64,000 nucleotides of DNA, taken from assembly GCF_022699665.1 (NCBI RefSeq), contig NZ_JALDNB010000001.1, forward strand, positions 310,001 to 374,000. Reading direction: 5' to 3'. A model generated the notes under the pieces. The model saw nothing but the letters and a program-made list of their open reading frames with translations. It ran no database searches and was not told the origin of the DNA. Shown one piece after another: positions 52,154 to 62,291 of this stretch; within the stretch, counting starts at the first letter, position 1, and each line of letters opens with the position of its first letter. The stretch is from Chryseobacterium aahli. Its GTDB lineage: Bacteria; Bacteroidota; Bacteroidia; Flavobacteriales; Weeksellaceae. The position numbers and the translations under genes were made by a program.

Positions 52154-53092
52154 ATGGAAAAAATAGCTCATGCATCTTTAGAAGATTTTTACGGCGAAAT
52201 GGCAAAAATGCTTGGAAAAGATCTGGAAAGTATTTTCCCTAAAGGACTTCACAAAGACATCGGTCATTTTAATGTTTTTAATATTGCACAAACCCTTGCG
52301 AATGTCAAGAAGACTTCTGAAATGCCTTACAACAGAAGAAAGTATTATAAAATCAGTCTGATACGAGGAAAAAACAGAGCCGAATATGCTGATAAAGTGA
52401 TTTCCATTAAAAAGAATGCTTTGCTTTTTGCAACGCCCAAAGTTCCTTATCATTATGTTCCTGAAGATGAAAATCAGTCTGGAAGCTTTTGTGTTTTCAC
52501 CGATGATTTTTTTAATAAAAACCAATCTCAGAATATTTTGGAAGATTTACCTCTTTTTCAGCCAGGCGCAATTCCTGTTTTTGAAATCGATGATGAAATG
52601 GCTAATGAAATTGAATTGCTATTTTCAAAAATCAAAAAAGAAATCGATTCTGATTATGCTTTTAAATATGATCTGATTCGAAATTATGTTTTTGAATTGA
52701 TTCATTACGGACAAAAATTACAGCCTGCCGCAAAAGCTCCAACTTCTCAAAATGCCTCGCTGCGTGTAGTTTCGTTATTTATCGAATTGCTTGAGAGACA
52801 GTTTCCGATTGAGTCTCCGGATCAGAGAATACAGCTGAAAGTTGCCAAAGATTATGCCGAAAGATTGGCTATTCATGTCAATTATTTAAATAAAAATTTA
52901 AAAGAAAGCACAGGAAAAACAACTACTGAATTTATTGCAGATCGAGTTATTCAGGAAGCTAAAATCTTATTAAAGCAAACCAAATGGAATGTGTCTGAAA
53001 TTTCTTATGCTTTAGGATTTGAAGAAATTGCGCATTTTTCCAATTTCTTTAAGCGAAAAACGTCATTTGCACCATTGGAATTTCGTTCATGA
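52154..53092 (+). CDS. AraC-family transcriptional regulator
   Basis: A 312-residue regulator. The N-terminal half is a cupin-like sensor (NRRKYYKISLIRGKNRAEYA, LLFATPKVPYHYVP). The C-terminal AraC domain includes RLAIHVNYLNKNLKESTGKT and KWNVSEISYALGFEEIAHFS. The SDR gene 86 bp downstream on the same strand is its likely target. Confidence 0.85.
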   Translation: MEKIAHASLEDFYGEMAKMLGKDLESIFPKGLHKDIGHFNVFNIAQTLANVKKTSEMPYNRRKYYKISLIRGKNRAEYADKVISIKKNALLFATPKVPYHYVPEDENQSGSFCVFTDDFFNKNQSQNILEDLPLFQPGAIPVFEIDDEMANEIELLFSKIKKEIDSDYAFKYDLIRNYVFELIHYGQKLQPAAKAPTSQNASLRVVSLFIELLERQFPIESPDQRIQLKVAKDYAERLAIHVNYLNKNLKESTGKTTTEFIADRVIQEAKILLKQTKWNVSEISYALGFEEIAHFSNFFKRKTSFAPLEFRS

Positions 53093-53178
53093 TTTGAATT
53101 ATGCAAATTTCAGATTGACTGAAGCAAATAAGATCACATTAAAATGATTGAACTTTGTTTTAACAAAAAATACCAAAA

Positions 53179-53940
53179 ATGAATACAGTAAAAGTAGCAT
53201 TAGTAACAGGCGGAAGCCGTGGCTTAGGGAAAAATTCAGCATTGAAGATAGCTGAGAAAGGTTTGGATGTCATTATTACTTATCATAGCAATAAGGAAGA
53301 AGCGGAAAATGTTGTTAATGAAATTAAAGCTTTGGGTAGAAACGCAGCAGCTTTTCAATTGGATACAAGAGATGTTAAAGGTTTTGAATCATTCATTCAA
53401 AATGTAACCAATCATTTAAAAGAAACTAATGGAAACACAAACATTGATTATTTGATCAACAATGCAGGAACTGCTTTGTATTCTCCAATTACAGAAACAA
53501 CCGAAGAGCAATTGGATGATATGTTCAACATTCATTTCAAAGGGGTATTCTTTTTGACTCAGAAATTTTTGCCGTTCATCAATGACGGTGGCGGAATCAT
53601 TAATGTTTCTTCAGGATTGGCAAGATTTGCTTTACCGGGATCATCAGTTTACGGTTCTATGAAAGCCGGAGTTGAAATGTTGACGAAGTATATGGCGAAA
53701 GAATTGGGATCAAGAAAAATCAAAGTCAATGTGGTTGCTCCTGGAGCCATTGAAACCGATTTTGGTGGTGGAAGAACGAGAGATGATGAAAATATTAACG
53801 CAATGATTGCCGAAAATACAGCTTTGGGAAGAGCTGGTTTGCCAGACGATATCGGCGGTGTAGTTGCATTTCTTTGTACCGAAGATGCCCGTTGGATTAC
53901 TGCGCAGAGAATTGAAGCTTCTGGTGGGATGTTCTTTTAA
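53179..53940 (+). CDS. Short-chain dehydrogenase/reductase
   Basis: A 253-residue classical SDR. TGGSRGLG cofactor loop, NNAG motif, IINVSSGLA with the catalytic Ser, and YGSMK (YxxxK). ITYHSNKEEAENV after strand beta2 suggests NADP(H) use. Substrate unknown; paired with the AraC gene upstream. Confidence 0.87.
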   Translation: MNTVKVALVTGGSRGLGKNSALKIAEKGLDVIITYHSNKEEAENVVNEIKALGRNAAAFQLDTRDVKGFESFIQNVTNHLKETNGNTNIDYLINNAGTALYSPITETTEEQLDDMFNIHFKGVFFLTQKFLPFINDGGGIINVSSGLARFALPGSSVYGSMKAGVEMLTKYMAKELGSRKIKVNVVAPGAIETDFGGGRTRDDENINAMIAENTALGRAGLPDDIGGVVAFLCTEDARWITAQRIEASGGMFF

Positions 53941-53989
53941 AATAAAATGATTTTGAAAGCTCTAATTATTATTAAATAATTTATTTTCA

Positions 53990-54034
53990 CTCGCAGATTA
54001 CGCAGATCAAATAGAAATCTGCTAAATCTGCGAG
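53990..54034. repeat. CGCAGATT two-stem inverted repeat between convergent genes
   Basis: CTCGCAGATT (53990-53999) is the exact complement of AATCTGCGAG (54025-54034), and GCAGAT (54002-54007) pairs with ATCTGC (54017-54022) inside it. It probably ends transcription from both sides and shares its AATCTGCG core with the hairpin at 35243. Confidence 0.55.
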
Positions 54035-54043
54035 AGATTTATA

Positions 54044-55192
54044 TTATAATTTAGACAAATTCTCAATTGCCTTTTCCAGAGTTTCCTGCTTCTTAGCAAA
54101 ACATAATCTGATCACATTTTCACTCATTTTATTCTTGTAAAAAGATGAAAATGGAACGCTTGCAACTTTATGGGTAACCGTTAATTCCTGAGCGAAAGCA
54201 AAATCAGATTTGTCTGAGATTTTATCATACTTCAAAGCCTGAAAATACGTTCCTTCACAATCGAGTAATTCAAAAGAAGTATTTGCTAAACCCTGTCTTA
54301 AAAAATCCCTCTTTTCTTGGAAAAATTGATTCAGAACAAGATAATGCTCGTCATTTTTCATATATTCAGCCAAAGCGAGCTGGATCGGAGTATTGACAGA
54401 GAAAACATTGAACTGATGAATTTTTCTAAACTCGTCAGTCAAAGCTTTTGGGGTAGCGCAATATCCAATTTTCCAGCCAGTCACATGAAAAAGTTTCCCG
54501 AATGATGCAACCAAAAGACTTCTTTCTTTCAGTTCGGGGTATTTGCAGATACTTAAATGTTCTTTTCCGTCATAAACGATATTTTCATATACTTCATCAC
54601 TCAAAATCAGGATTGAAGTGTCTTTTACGATTTTAATCAATTCCTGAATATCATTTTCTTTTAAAATCTTTCCTGATGGATTATTCGGATTGTTCAGAAT
54701 AATCATTTTTGTTTTATCTGAAACTAAATTTTTCACCGCTGCCCAATCGATTTCATAATTTGGAGCTTTCATTTCAAATCGTTTTACAATTCCTCCGAAA
54801 AGTTCAACGGTAGGTTCATAACAATCATAAGCGGGTTCAAAAATAATCACTTCATCATCTTTTTTAACGAAAGTAGCGATGGTTGTAAAGATTGCCTGTG
54901 TTCCGCCTGCGGTAATGGTAATTTCTGAATCAGGATGATAAACTGCCTGATGACTGTTCTCGATTTTCTTTGCAATTTCTTCTTTCAAACCAATCATTCC
55001 GCCCATCGGAGCATATTGGTTAAAGCCTTTTTGAATGAAATGATTAACATGATCCAATAATTCTGAATCAGGCATAAAATCAGGGAATCCCTGAGATAAA
55101 TTGATGGCTTCATTTTCATTGGCCAATTGCGTCATCTGACTGAAAATAGTGGTTCCTACATTTGAAAGTTTAGAAAAAGGAAGTTGTATCAT
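54044..55192 (-). CDS. Class I pyridoxal-phosphate aminotransferase (methionine aminotransferase-like)
   Basis: A 382-residue fold-type I aminotransferase. Visible signs: INLSQGFPDF, QYAPMGGMIGLKEEIA, TAGGTQAIF, NNPNNPSGKIL, LSDEVYENIVYDG and SFGKLFHVTGWKIGY with the PLP-binding Lys. It resembles the YbdL/kynurenine-aminotransferase group, which uses methionine well. The ATG at 55192 is chosen over one at 55228, because the extra residues do not match the family and the length then fits it. Confidence 0.88.
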   Translation of the reverse strand: MIQLPFSKLSNVGTTIFSQMTQLANENEAINLSQGFPDFMPDSELLDHVNHFIQKGFNQYAPMGGMIGLKEEIAKKIENSHQAVYHPDSEITITAGGTQAIFTTIATFVKKDDEVIIFEPAYDCYEPTVELFGGIVKRFEMKAPNYEIDWAAVKNLVSDKTKMIILNNPNNPSGKILKENDIQELIKIVKDTSILILSDEVYENIVYDGKEHLSICKYPELKERSLLVASFGKLFHVTGWKIGYCATPKALTDEFRKIHQFNVFSVNTPIQLALAEYMKNDEHYLVLNQFFQEKRDFLRQGLANTSFELLDCEGTYFQALKYDKISDKSDFAFAQELTVTHKVASVPFSSFYKNKMSENVIRLCFAKKQETLEKAIENLSKL

Positions 55193-55331
55193 GAAAGAAA
55201 ATTTTTGCTTAGTTCGAATGTACAGCATTTTTTGAAATTTAAAGATATATTGTTATTAAAAATTATTTCGTAATCAAAAAATAAATCTGTAATTTTTATC
55301 TGAAATTATCGTAAAAAAACGGCTCAAAATA

Positions 55332-55363
55332 TTCGGATATTTTTGTTCAATTCCGTACTTTTG
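55332..55363 (+). promoter_or_regulatory. Promoter region of the parE operon
   Basis: TACTTTTG (55356-55363) is a full -7 match with TTCG 20 bp upstream (55332-55335; one mismatch). A second -7-like TATTTTTG lies at 55338-55345, so two overlapping start sites are possible. Confidence 0.45.
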
Positions 55364-55383
55364 TATGTTTGCTGAAATAATCT

Positions 55384-57264
55384 ATGTCACAAGAAATAAA
55401 CCCTGTATATTCCGAAGATAACATCAGAACCCTCGATTGGCAGGAGCATATTCGTTTACGTCCCGGTATGTACATCGGGAAGTTGGGCGATGGCTCGTCT
55501 GCGGATGATGGTATCTATATTTTGCTGAAAGAAATTCTCGATAACTCGATTGATGAGTTCAGAATGAAATCCGGTAAAAGAATTGAAATAAAAGTCGATG
55601 ACGGAAAAGTTACGATCCGTGATTTTGGTCGTGGAATTCCGTTAGGAAAAGTAGTTGATGCCGTTTCAAAAATGAATACCGGTGGTAAATACGACAGTAA
55701 AGCCTTCAAAAAATCAGTAGGTTTAAATGGTGTCGGAACCAAAGCTGTAAATGCACTTTCAGATTATTTCAGAGTTCGTTCTTTCCGTGAAGGGAAGATG
55801 AAAATGGCTGAGTTCTCAAGAGGAATCATTACCGAAGATCATGAAGAAAAAGATACGTCTGACAGAAACGGAACGGAGATTTCCTTTGTTCCTGACGCCG
55901 ATATTTTCCTTCATTTCAAATATAGAAAAGAGTATATCGCAAGAATGCTCCGCAATTATTCTTATCTGAATCCCGGGCTAAAAATTATTTTTAATGGTGA
56001 AACTTTCTTTTCTGAAAACGGTCTTAAAGATTTGTTGGAAGAAGAATTGGAAAGCGATGTGCTATATCCTATCATTCACTTAAGAGATAATGATATAGAA
56101 TTGGCAGTAACGCATACCGATAAATCGCAGACAGAAACCTATTTTTCATTCGTTAACGGACAAAATACAACGCAGGGAGGGACGCATTTAAATGCATTCC
56201 GAGAAGCGTACGTAAAAACAATCAGAGAGTTTTTTAATAAAAACTTTGATGCTTCAGATATCAGAAAATCTATTGTTGCGGCAATTTCCATCAGCGTAGA
56301 AGAACCTGTTTTCGAATCTCAGACGAAAACAAAATTAGGTTCCAACGATATTGGCCCCAATGGCCCGACGGTAAGAATTTTTATTATTGATTTCTTAAAG
56401 AGTAAATTAGATAATTTCCTGCATAAAAATCCTGAAATTGCTGAAGCAATTCAGAGAAAAATTTTAATCTCGGAAAGAGAACGAAAAGAACTTTCGGGTA
56501 TTCAGAAATTAGCAAGAGAAAGAGCGAAAAAAGTTTCGCTTCACAATAAAAAGCTACGTGACTGCAGACAACATTACAACGATCAGAAAGCGGAAAGAAA
56601 AGCTGAAACACAAATCTTCATTACCGAAGGAGATTCTGCATCAGGGTCCATCACAAAATCGAGAGATGTAGAAACGCAGGCTGTATTCTCTTTAAAAGGT
56701 AAGCCGTTGAACTGTTACGGTTTAACAAAGAAAGTGGTGTATGAAAATGAAGAATTTAATTTATTGCAGGCTGCTTTAAATATAGAAGAAAGTCTTGAAG
56801 ATTTAAGATATAATCAAGTAATTATAGCAACCGATGCCGATGTCGACGGAATGCACATCAGACTTTTGATGATTACGTTCTTCCTTCAGTTTTTTCCTGA
56901 TGTGATTAAAAATGGACATTTATATATTCTTCAAACCCCATTATTCAGAGTTAGAAATAAAAAGGAAACGAGATATTGCTATTCTGAATTGGAAAGAGTA
57001 AAAGCATTAAACGAATTAGGTAAAAATCCTGAGATTACCCGATTCAAAGGTTTAGGGGAAATTTCACCGGATGAATTTAAAAATTTCATTGGAAAAGATA
57101 TTCGTTTAGAGCCCGTTGTTCTTGGAAAAGACCAGACCATCGAACAGTTGTTAGAATTCTATATGGGAAAAAATACTCCCGATCGACAGATTTTTATTCT
57201 TGAAAATCTCGTGGTAGAAGATTCTAACATCAGCGATAAAGAAATTCTAACGGAAGTAGAATAA
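55384..57264 (+). CDS. parE: DNA topoisomerase IV subunit B
   Basis: A 626-residue type IIA topoisomerase ATPase subunit: [62 protein letters not shown] (ATP lid) and the TOPRIM motifs [20 protein letters not shown] and [12 protein letters not shown]. It opens the parE-parC cluster; the Bacteroidota-type subunit is slightly shorter than GyrB. Confidence 0.95.
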   Translation: MSQEINPVYSEDNIRTLDWQEHIRLRPGMYIGKLGDGSSADDGIYILLKEILDNSIDEFRMKSGKRIEIKVDDGKVTIRDFGRGIPLGKVVDAVSKMNTGGKYDSKAFKKSVGLNGVGTKAVNALSDYFRVRSFREGKMKMAEFSRGIITEDHEEKDTSDRNGTEISFVPDADIFLHFKYRKEYIARMLRNYSYLNPGLKIIFNGETFFSENGLKDLLEEELESDVLYPIIHLRDNDIELAVTHTDKSQTETYFSFVNGQNTTQGGTHLNAFREAYVKTIREFFNKNFDASDIRKSIVAAISISVEEPVFESQTKTKLGSNDIGPNGPTVRIFIIDFLKSKLDNFLHKNPEIAEAIQRKILISERERKELSGIQKLARERAKKVSLHNKKLRDCRQHYNDQKAERKAETQIFITEGDSASGSITKSRDVETQAVFSLKGKPLNCYGLTKKVVYENEEFNLLQAALNIEESLEDLRYNQVIIATDADVDGMHIRLLMITFFLQFFPDVIKNGHLYILQTPLFRVRNKKETRYCYSELERVKALNELGKNPEITRFKGLGEISPDEFKNFIGKDIRLEPVVLGKDQTIEQLLEFYMGKNTPDRQIFILENLVVEDSNISDKEILTEVE

Positions 57265-57284
57265 TAGTAATCACACCAATTCAC

Positions 57285-57758
57285 ATGAGACTAAGTAACC
57301 GAAGCAAAGCTCCGATTTATAATTTTGTTAATACATTATTATTGATGATGTTAGTGGGAGGATTTATTGCATTTTTGTTAGAGGAATATAAGTTTAATAT
57401 TTTGGGATTAGAAAGCTATTTTTTAATTATTGCTCCGCTGCTTTTATTGATTTTCTTTTATCTTAATGGAAGGCAGATTTTTGAATATGACAGTGATGGA
57501 GAAGCCATCCATTTTAGAAATAGAAACATTATTCCATTTCTAAGCAAGGCATTAAGCGATGAATTTCCAAAATATAAACTCATTAAATATGATGTGGTCA
57601 CTATATTTTTTATTAAGAGATTGTATTTAACAATTTCTAGTAAAAACAGTGGTTCGACCATGTTAAAATATGAAATTTCTTATTTAACGAAAAAAGAAGT
57701 CAACGATTTGAAATTTTCACTCAATAAAATAGTCAAAGCAAATAAAGAAAGAAGATAG
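57285..57758 (+). CDS. Small two-helix membrane protein of unknown function
   Basis: A 157-residue protein with two N-terminal transmembrane helices (FVNTLLLMMLVGGFIAFLL and YFLIIAPLLLLIFFYL) and a ~90-residue cytoplasmic part resembling the PH-like domains that often follow such hairpins (IFEYDSDGEAIHFRNRN). The gene lies 20 bp after parE and 9 bp before parC, so the three are probably one transcript. Identity of the domain is uncertain. Confidence 0.68.
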   Translation: MRLSNRSKAPIYNFVNTLLLMMLVGGFIAFLLEEYKFNILGLESYFLIIAPLLLLIFFYLNGRQIFEYDSDGEAIHFRNRNIIPFLSKALSDEFPKYKLIKYDVVTIFFIKRLYLTISSKNSGSTMLKYEISYLTKKEVNDLKFSLNKIVKANKERR

Positions 57759-57767
57759 TAAGAAGTA

Positions 57768-60350
57768 ATGATAGAAGAAAACTCTCACGAAGGCGAAAGC
57801 TTAAAAAAAGTTTCAGGACTGTACAAAGACTGGTTTCTGGATTATGCATCTTATGTAATTTTAGATAGAGCGATTCCGTCTGTTTATGATGGTTTCAAGC
57901 CTGTTCAGCGTAGAATTATGCATTCTATGCGTGAGCTTGAAGACGGCAGATACAACAAAGTTGCCAATATCGTCGGAAATACAATGAAATATCACCCTCA
58001 CGGTGATGCATCGATTACCGATGCGATGGTAGGAATTGGGCAAAGAGAATTACTGATTGATACTCAGGGAAACTGGGGAAATATTTATACCGGAGATTCT
58101 GCAGCTGCAGCGAGATATATTGAAGCAAGACTGACGCCTTTTGCTTTGGAAGTGGTCTTCAATCCTAAAACTACGGTTTGGTCAAAGTCTTATGATGGCA
58201 GAAATAATGAACCGGTAGATTTACCCGTAAAATTTCCGTTGCTTTTAGCACAGGGTGTTGAAGGAATTGGGGTAGGACTTTCTACAAAGATTCTTCCTCA
58301 TAATTTTAATGAATTAATCAGTGCTTCTGTAGCTTATCTGAAAGGTAAAAAGTTTGAACTTTTCCCGGATTTTCTGACGGCAGGTTTTCTTGATGTTTCA
58401 GAATACAACGACGGTCATAGAGGTGGAAAAGTAAGAGCCAGAGCCAAAATTTCTCAGGTTGACAAGCATACTTTGATGATTTCTGAGCTTCCTTTTTCTA
58501 AAAACACAGGTGATTTGATTGATTCAATCATTAAAGCCAACGAAAAAGGGAAAATCAAAATTAAAAAAATTGAAGACAATACTTCAGATAAAGTTGAAAT
58601 TCTAATCTATCTTCACAACGAAGTTTCACCCGACAAAACGATCGATGCACTTTACGCATTTACCGATTGTCAGGTAACGATTTCACCAAATGCGTGTGTT
58701 ATTGTTGGTGACAAACCGATGTTCCTGAATGTTTCTGAAATTCTAAGAATGAATACCGATCATACGGTTTCGTTATTGAAAAAAGAATTGGAAATTGAGT
58801 TGAATGAATTGCAGGAGAGCTGGCATTTTTCTTCATTGGAAAGAATTTTTATTGAAAACAGAATCTACCACGATATTGAAGAAGTAAAAAGCTGGGAAGA
58901 TGTTTTAAAAACAATTGCAATTGGTTTGAAACCTCATACAGCACATCTTTTAAGAGAAGTTACGGAAGAAGATATTCTGAGACTGACAGAAATTAGAATT
59001 AAAAGAATTTCCAGATTCGATTTAGATAAATTTAAAGAAAATATTGCTGCACTAGAAGGTAAGATAGAGCAGGTAAGACATCATTTGGCCAACCTGATTG
59101 CTTATGCGATTGATTATTATTTAAATATTCAGAAAAAATACGGAAAAGGAAGAGAACGTAAAACGGAATTGAGGATTTTTGATACCATTGATGCTTCAAA
59201 AGTTGCTGTGGCCAATGAAAAATTCTATGCCAATTTTGAAGAAGGTTTCGTAGGAACTTCGTTAAGAAAAGATCAATTCTTGTTTGATTGTTCAGACATT
59301 GATGACATCATCACCTTCAGAAAAGACGGAAGCATGAAAGTTGTGAAAGTGGAAGCTAAAACTTTCATCGGAAAAGACATTCTGCACGTTGCCATCTGGA
59401 AGAAAAATGACAAACGTACGGTCTACAACATGATTTATCGTGAAGGAATGCAAGGCCCTTACTACATGAAGCGCTTTTCAGTAACTGGAGTGACCAGAAA
59501 TACTGATTATCGATTAGCTTCAGATGCAAAAGGTTCTGAAACGCTTTATTTCTCAGCAAATCCGAATGGCGAAGCAGAAACGGTGACAGTTCTTTTAAAA
59601 CCGAATCCAAGAATCAGAAAAAACAAAATGGATATTGATTTCTCTGAAATAGGAATCAAAGGACGTGATTCAAAAGGAAATCTGGTTACCAAATATTCAG
59701 TTAAAAAAGTAGATTTAAAAGAGGAAGGTGTTTCGACTTTAGCACCGAGAAAAATCTGGTTTGATGATACCGTAAGACGTCTGAATGCTGATGTGAGAGG
59801 AACTTTGCTGGGGAACTTTAAAGGTGATGATAAAATTCTGACCATCAATTCTCACGGTGAAGCAAAATTGATCAGCTTTGATCTTGGAAACCGCTTTGAT
59901 GACGAATATATTATTCTTGAAAAGTGGCGACCGCAACAGCCGATTACTTGTATTTATTATGACGGCGAAAAAGATATTTATTTCATCAAAAGATTTTTGC
60001 TTGAGAATACGATCAATCCGCAGACCTTTATGCCTTCTGAACATCCGAAATCTTTCATTGAAAGGATTTTAGTGTCAAATGGCACAACTGCTGAAATTAT
60101 TTTTGCAAAAGATAAAGGAAAAGAACGTGATCCTGAAACCATAAATATTGACGAATTCATCGCAATAAAAGGTATAAAAGCCATCGGAAATCAGTTCACG
60201 AAATTTAAAGTAAAAAATATCAATATTACCATTCCTGAACCAGAAGAAGAGGAGCCGGAGGTTTACGAAGAACCAGACTTCACCCCATCAGCAGATGATG
60301 ATGGCGGTACAATTGGTGATTTGTTTGAAGGAGGAAATACGGAGAACTAA
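57768..60350 (+). CDS. parC: DNA topoisomerase IV subunit A
   Basis: An 860-residue breakage-reunion subunit. Active-site Tyr117 lies in AAARYIEARL; the preceding KYHPHGDASITDAMVGIGQ is the winged-helix recognition segment, with Ala at the usual quinolone-site Ser. A C-terminal beta-pinwheel follows (FNSHGEAK-like repeats such as TINSHGEAKLISFDLGNRF). It ends in a highly acidic tail (EPEEEEPEVYEEPDFTPSAD). It decatenates chromosomes together with ParE. Confidence 0.95.
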   Translation: MIEENSHEGESLKKVSGLYKDWFLDYASYVILDRAIPSVYDGFKPVQRRIMHSMRELEDGRYNKVANIVGNTMKYHPHGDASITDAMVGIGQRELLIDTQGNWGNIYTGDSAAAARYIEARLTPFALEVVFNPKTTVWSKSYDGRNNEPVDLPVKFPLLLAQGVEGIGVGLSTKILPHNFNELISASVAYLKGKKFELFPDFLTAGFLDVSEYNDGHRGGKVRARAKISQVDKHTLMISELPFSKNTGDLIDSIIKANEKGKIKIKKIEDNTSDKVEILIYLHNEVSPDKTIDALYAFTDCQVTISPNACVIVGDKPMFLNVSEILRMNTDHTVSLLKKELEIELNELQESWHFSSLERIFIENRIYHDIEEVKSWEDVLKTIAIGLKPHTAHLLREVTEEDILRLTEIRIKRISRFDLDKFKENIAALEGKIEQVRHHLANLIAYAIDYYLNIQKKYGKGRERKTELRIFDTIDASKVAVANEKFYANFEEGFVGTSLRKDQFLFDCSDIDDIITFRKDGSMKVVKVEAKTFIGKDILHVAIWKKNDKRTVYNMIYREGMQGPYYMKRFSVTGVTRNTDYRLASDAKGSETLYFSANPNGEAETVTVLLKPNPRIRKNKMDIDFSEIGIKGRDSKGNLVTKYSVKKVDLKEEGVSTLAPRKIWFDDTVRRLNADVRGTLLGNFKGDDKILTINSHGEAKLISFDLGNRFDDEYIILEKWRPQQPITCIYYDGEKDIYFIKRFLLENTINPQTFMPSEHPKSFIERILVSNGTTAEIIFAKDKGKERDPETINIDEFIAIKGIKAIGNQFTKFKVKNINITIPEPEEEEPEVYEEPDFTPSADDDGGTIGDLFEGGNTEN

Positions 60351-60362
60351 CAAAAAGAAAAT

Positions 60363-61016
60363 ATGGGGATCTTATTCATAACTATAGCAATAACTGCGAT
60401 TATAAGCTTCATCGCTTTTAATAATCAGGTTATTTTTGAAAAATATAAATTTAACGTTGGAGCAATTCGAAATAAAAAAGAATACCTACGATTGCTTTCT
60501 GCTGGTTTTCTACATGCTGATATCATGCATTTGTTGTTTAATATGATGACATTGTATTTTTTTGGGCCTGTTATTTTAGAAGGATTTGGCGCTTTAGGAT
60601 TTATTATCATTTATATTGGATCAATTCTCTTAGGAAATGTTTTTTCTCTTTTTATTTACCAAAAGCAACCTTGGTATTCAGCAATTGGCGCAAGTGGAGG
60701 AGTTTCAGGAGTTTTGTTTGCAGCTATCGCTATGGCTCCCAATATGAGTCTATATCTATTTTTTATTCCAATTCCAATTCCTGGATTTATCTTCGGTTTG
60801 CTTTACTTTGGGTATTCTGTGTACATGATGCTGAATCCGAAGCAATGGGATAACTTAGGACACGCTGCTCATTTAGGTGGTGCTTTTTTTGGTTTGGTTT
60901 ATGCTATTGCCAACCAACCTGAAGCAGCTCTAGAAAATTCTTTATTTATAGGAATTATGGCATTACCACTTCTCTATTTATCTTACGAAATATTTATAAA
61001 GAAAAGAATCGGTTAA
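60363..61016 (+). CDS. Rhomboid-family intramembrane serine protease
   Basis: A 217-residue membrane protein with about six helices. The catalytic serine motif is IGASGGVSGVLFA (GxSG) and the catalytic His lies in GHAAHLGGAFFG. The HxxxN part is HADIMHLLFNMMTLYFFG. All rhomboid signatures are intact. It follows parC by 12 bp, so it is likely co-transcribed. Substrate unknown. Confidence 0.9.
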   Translation: MGILFITIAITAIISFIAFNNQVIFEKYKFNVGAIRNKKEYLRLLSAGFLHADIMHLLFNMMTLYFFGPVILEGFGALGFIIIYIGSILLGNVFSLFIYQKQPWYSAIGASGGVSGVLFAAIAMAPNMSLYLFFIPIPIPGFIFGLLYFGYSVYMMLNPKQWDNLGHAAHLGGAFFGLVYAIANQPEAALENSLFIGIMALPLLYLSYEIFIKKRIG

Positions 61017-61042
61017 GATTTTAAATTAAAATAACGAAACCA

Positions 61043-62161
61043 ATGCACACAGAATTAAATAACTTCACTGTTATCCTTATTTACGGTTCATTGGTTTTGT
61101 TGTCTTTTTTTAAGCTGACCAATCCTTTAAATGTCAATAAAAAACCAAATTTATGGTTCGGAATCTTCCTTTTTCTGTGGTCGACTTTTTGGCTTGATGA
61201 AGTATTGTCATTAGTAACGCATTCGGAAATACAGATTCACACTTTATTTTTTGTCAATTTTATACAGTTTTTTACTCCAATTGTATTTTATTTCAGTGTT
61301 CTTTTTTATACCAACCCTTCTTTTAAATTTAAAAATACTGACTGTAAATACCTTATTCTTCCTTTTATTTTCTTTGTTAATCTTTTATTTTTAAGATTAG
61401 AAATTTATAAAAGTGATCGTGAGGTATTAGAGATTTTAAATTATATTTTCATCAGTTTGATTTTGTTTCAGGCTTTGTTTTATACGAGTCTTTCATATTT
61501 TACAATAAGAAAGCATCAGAAAAAAATTCAGAATTTCTCATCCAATACAGAAGAAATTAATTTAAATTGGTTAGAATATATTATTCTTATTATATTCATG
61601 GTAAGTCTTGTTTTTGTGGTGTACAATCTTTTCTACAACTCCACTTCGCTAAATATTTTTATAAATTTGATTTTCTTAGCTGTTATTTATTTTATTGCAT
61701 ATTATTCTCTGAAGCAAAAAGAAATTTATCCTTTAGAAAAAAAACAAAGGGAAGAATTAATCTCAATTCCTGATATTGAGACGGAGGAATTAAAGAGAAA
61801 ACTTATTCCTGATGAAGAGCTGATGAGAATTAAAAATCTTTTGGATCACCTTATGATAACTCAACAGCCATATCTTGATAGTGAGCTTAATCTCATCAAG
61901 CTTTCTGAGCTGGTTTCTGTTTCTACACACCATTTGTCTTACGTGATCAATGCAGGTTTTCAAAAGAATTTCTTCCAATATGTGAATGAATACAGAATTG
62001 AATATGCCAAAAAACTTCTAAAAGATCATTCTTCAAAACTTTCGATTCTCGGTATTGCCTACGAATCAGGATTCAATTCTAAAACATCATTCAACACCAC
62101 TTTCAAAAAAATCACAGGAATTACACCTTCAGAGTTTAAAAAAACAAGTTCAGACTTATAA
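61043..62161 (+). CDS. Membrane-anchored AraC-family regulator
   Basis: A 372-residue protein. The first ~230 residues contain about seven hydrophobic helices (ILIYGSLVLLSFF, WFGIFLFLWSTFWLDEVL, FFTPIVFYFSVLFY and others). The C-terminal ~110 residues are an AraC double helix-turn-helix (LSELVSVSTHHLSYVINAGF, LSILGIAYESGFNSKTSFNT, ITPSEFKK). Such proteins sense an envelope signal and regulate from the membrane. The next gene is an SDR 130 bp downstream. Confidence 0.85.
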   Translation: MHTELNNFTVILIYGSLVLLSFFKLTNPLNVNKKPNLWFGIFLFLWSTFWLDEVLSLVTHSEIQIHTLFFVNFIQFFTPIVFYFSVLFYTNPSFKFKNTDCKYLILPFIFFVNLLFLRLEIYKSDREVLEILNYIFISLILFQALFYTSLSYFTIRKHQKKIQNFSSNTEEINLNWLEYIILIIFMVSLVFVVYNLFYNSTSLNIFINLIFLAVIYFIAYYSLKQKEIYPLEKKQREELISIPDIETEELKRKLIPDEELMRIKNLLDHLMITQQPYLDSELNLIKLSELVSVSTHHLSYVINAGFQKNFFQYVNEYRIEYAKKLLKDHSSKLSILGIAYESGFNSKTSFNTTFKKITGITPSEFKKTSSDL

Positions 62162-62266
62162 ACTTGCACTTTTATTTATTTTAATTAATTGATTTTTAGT
62201 GAGTTACTATTTTGTTTAAATGTGTTCTTTCAGATAGATCAGAACATTAAAACGGCAGTCAGATTT

Positions 62267-62274
62267 TAGTTTTG
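62267..62274 (+). promoter_or_regulatory. -7 box for the SDR/epimerase pair
   Basis: TAGTTTTG is a full TAnnTTTG match 18 bp before the SDR start, without a TTTG partner. It fits activator-dependent expression by the AraC protein upstream. Confidence 0.4.
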
Positions 62275-62291
62275 TAGCAGAAAATTTCTCT

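Noticed and set aside
57990..58040. Ala at the quinolone-site position of ParC as a resistance mutation
   Set aside because: HGDAS appears to be the normal form in Bacteroidota ParC as far as I recall, so it is not evidence of acquired resistance.
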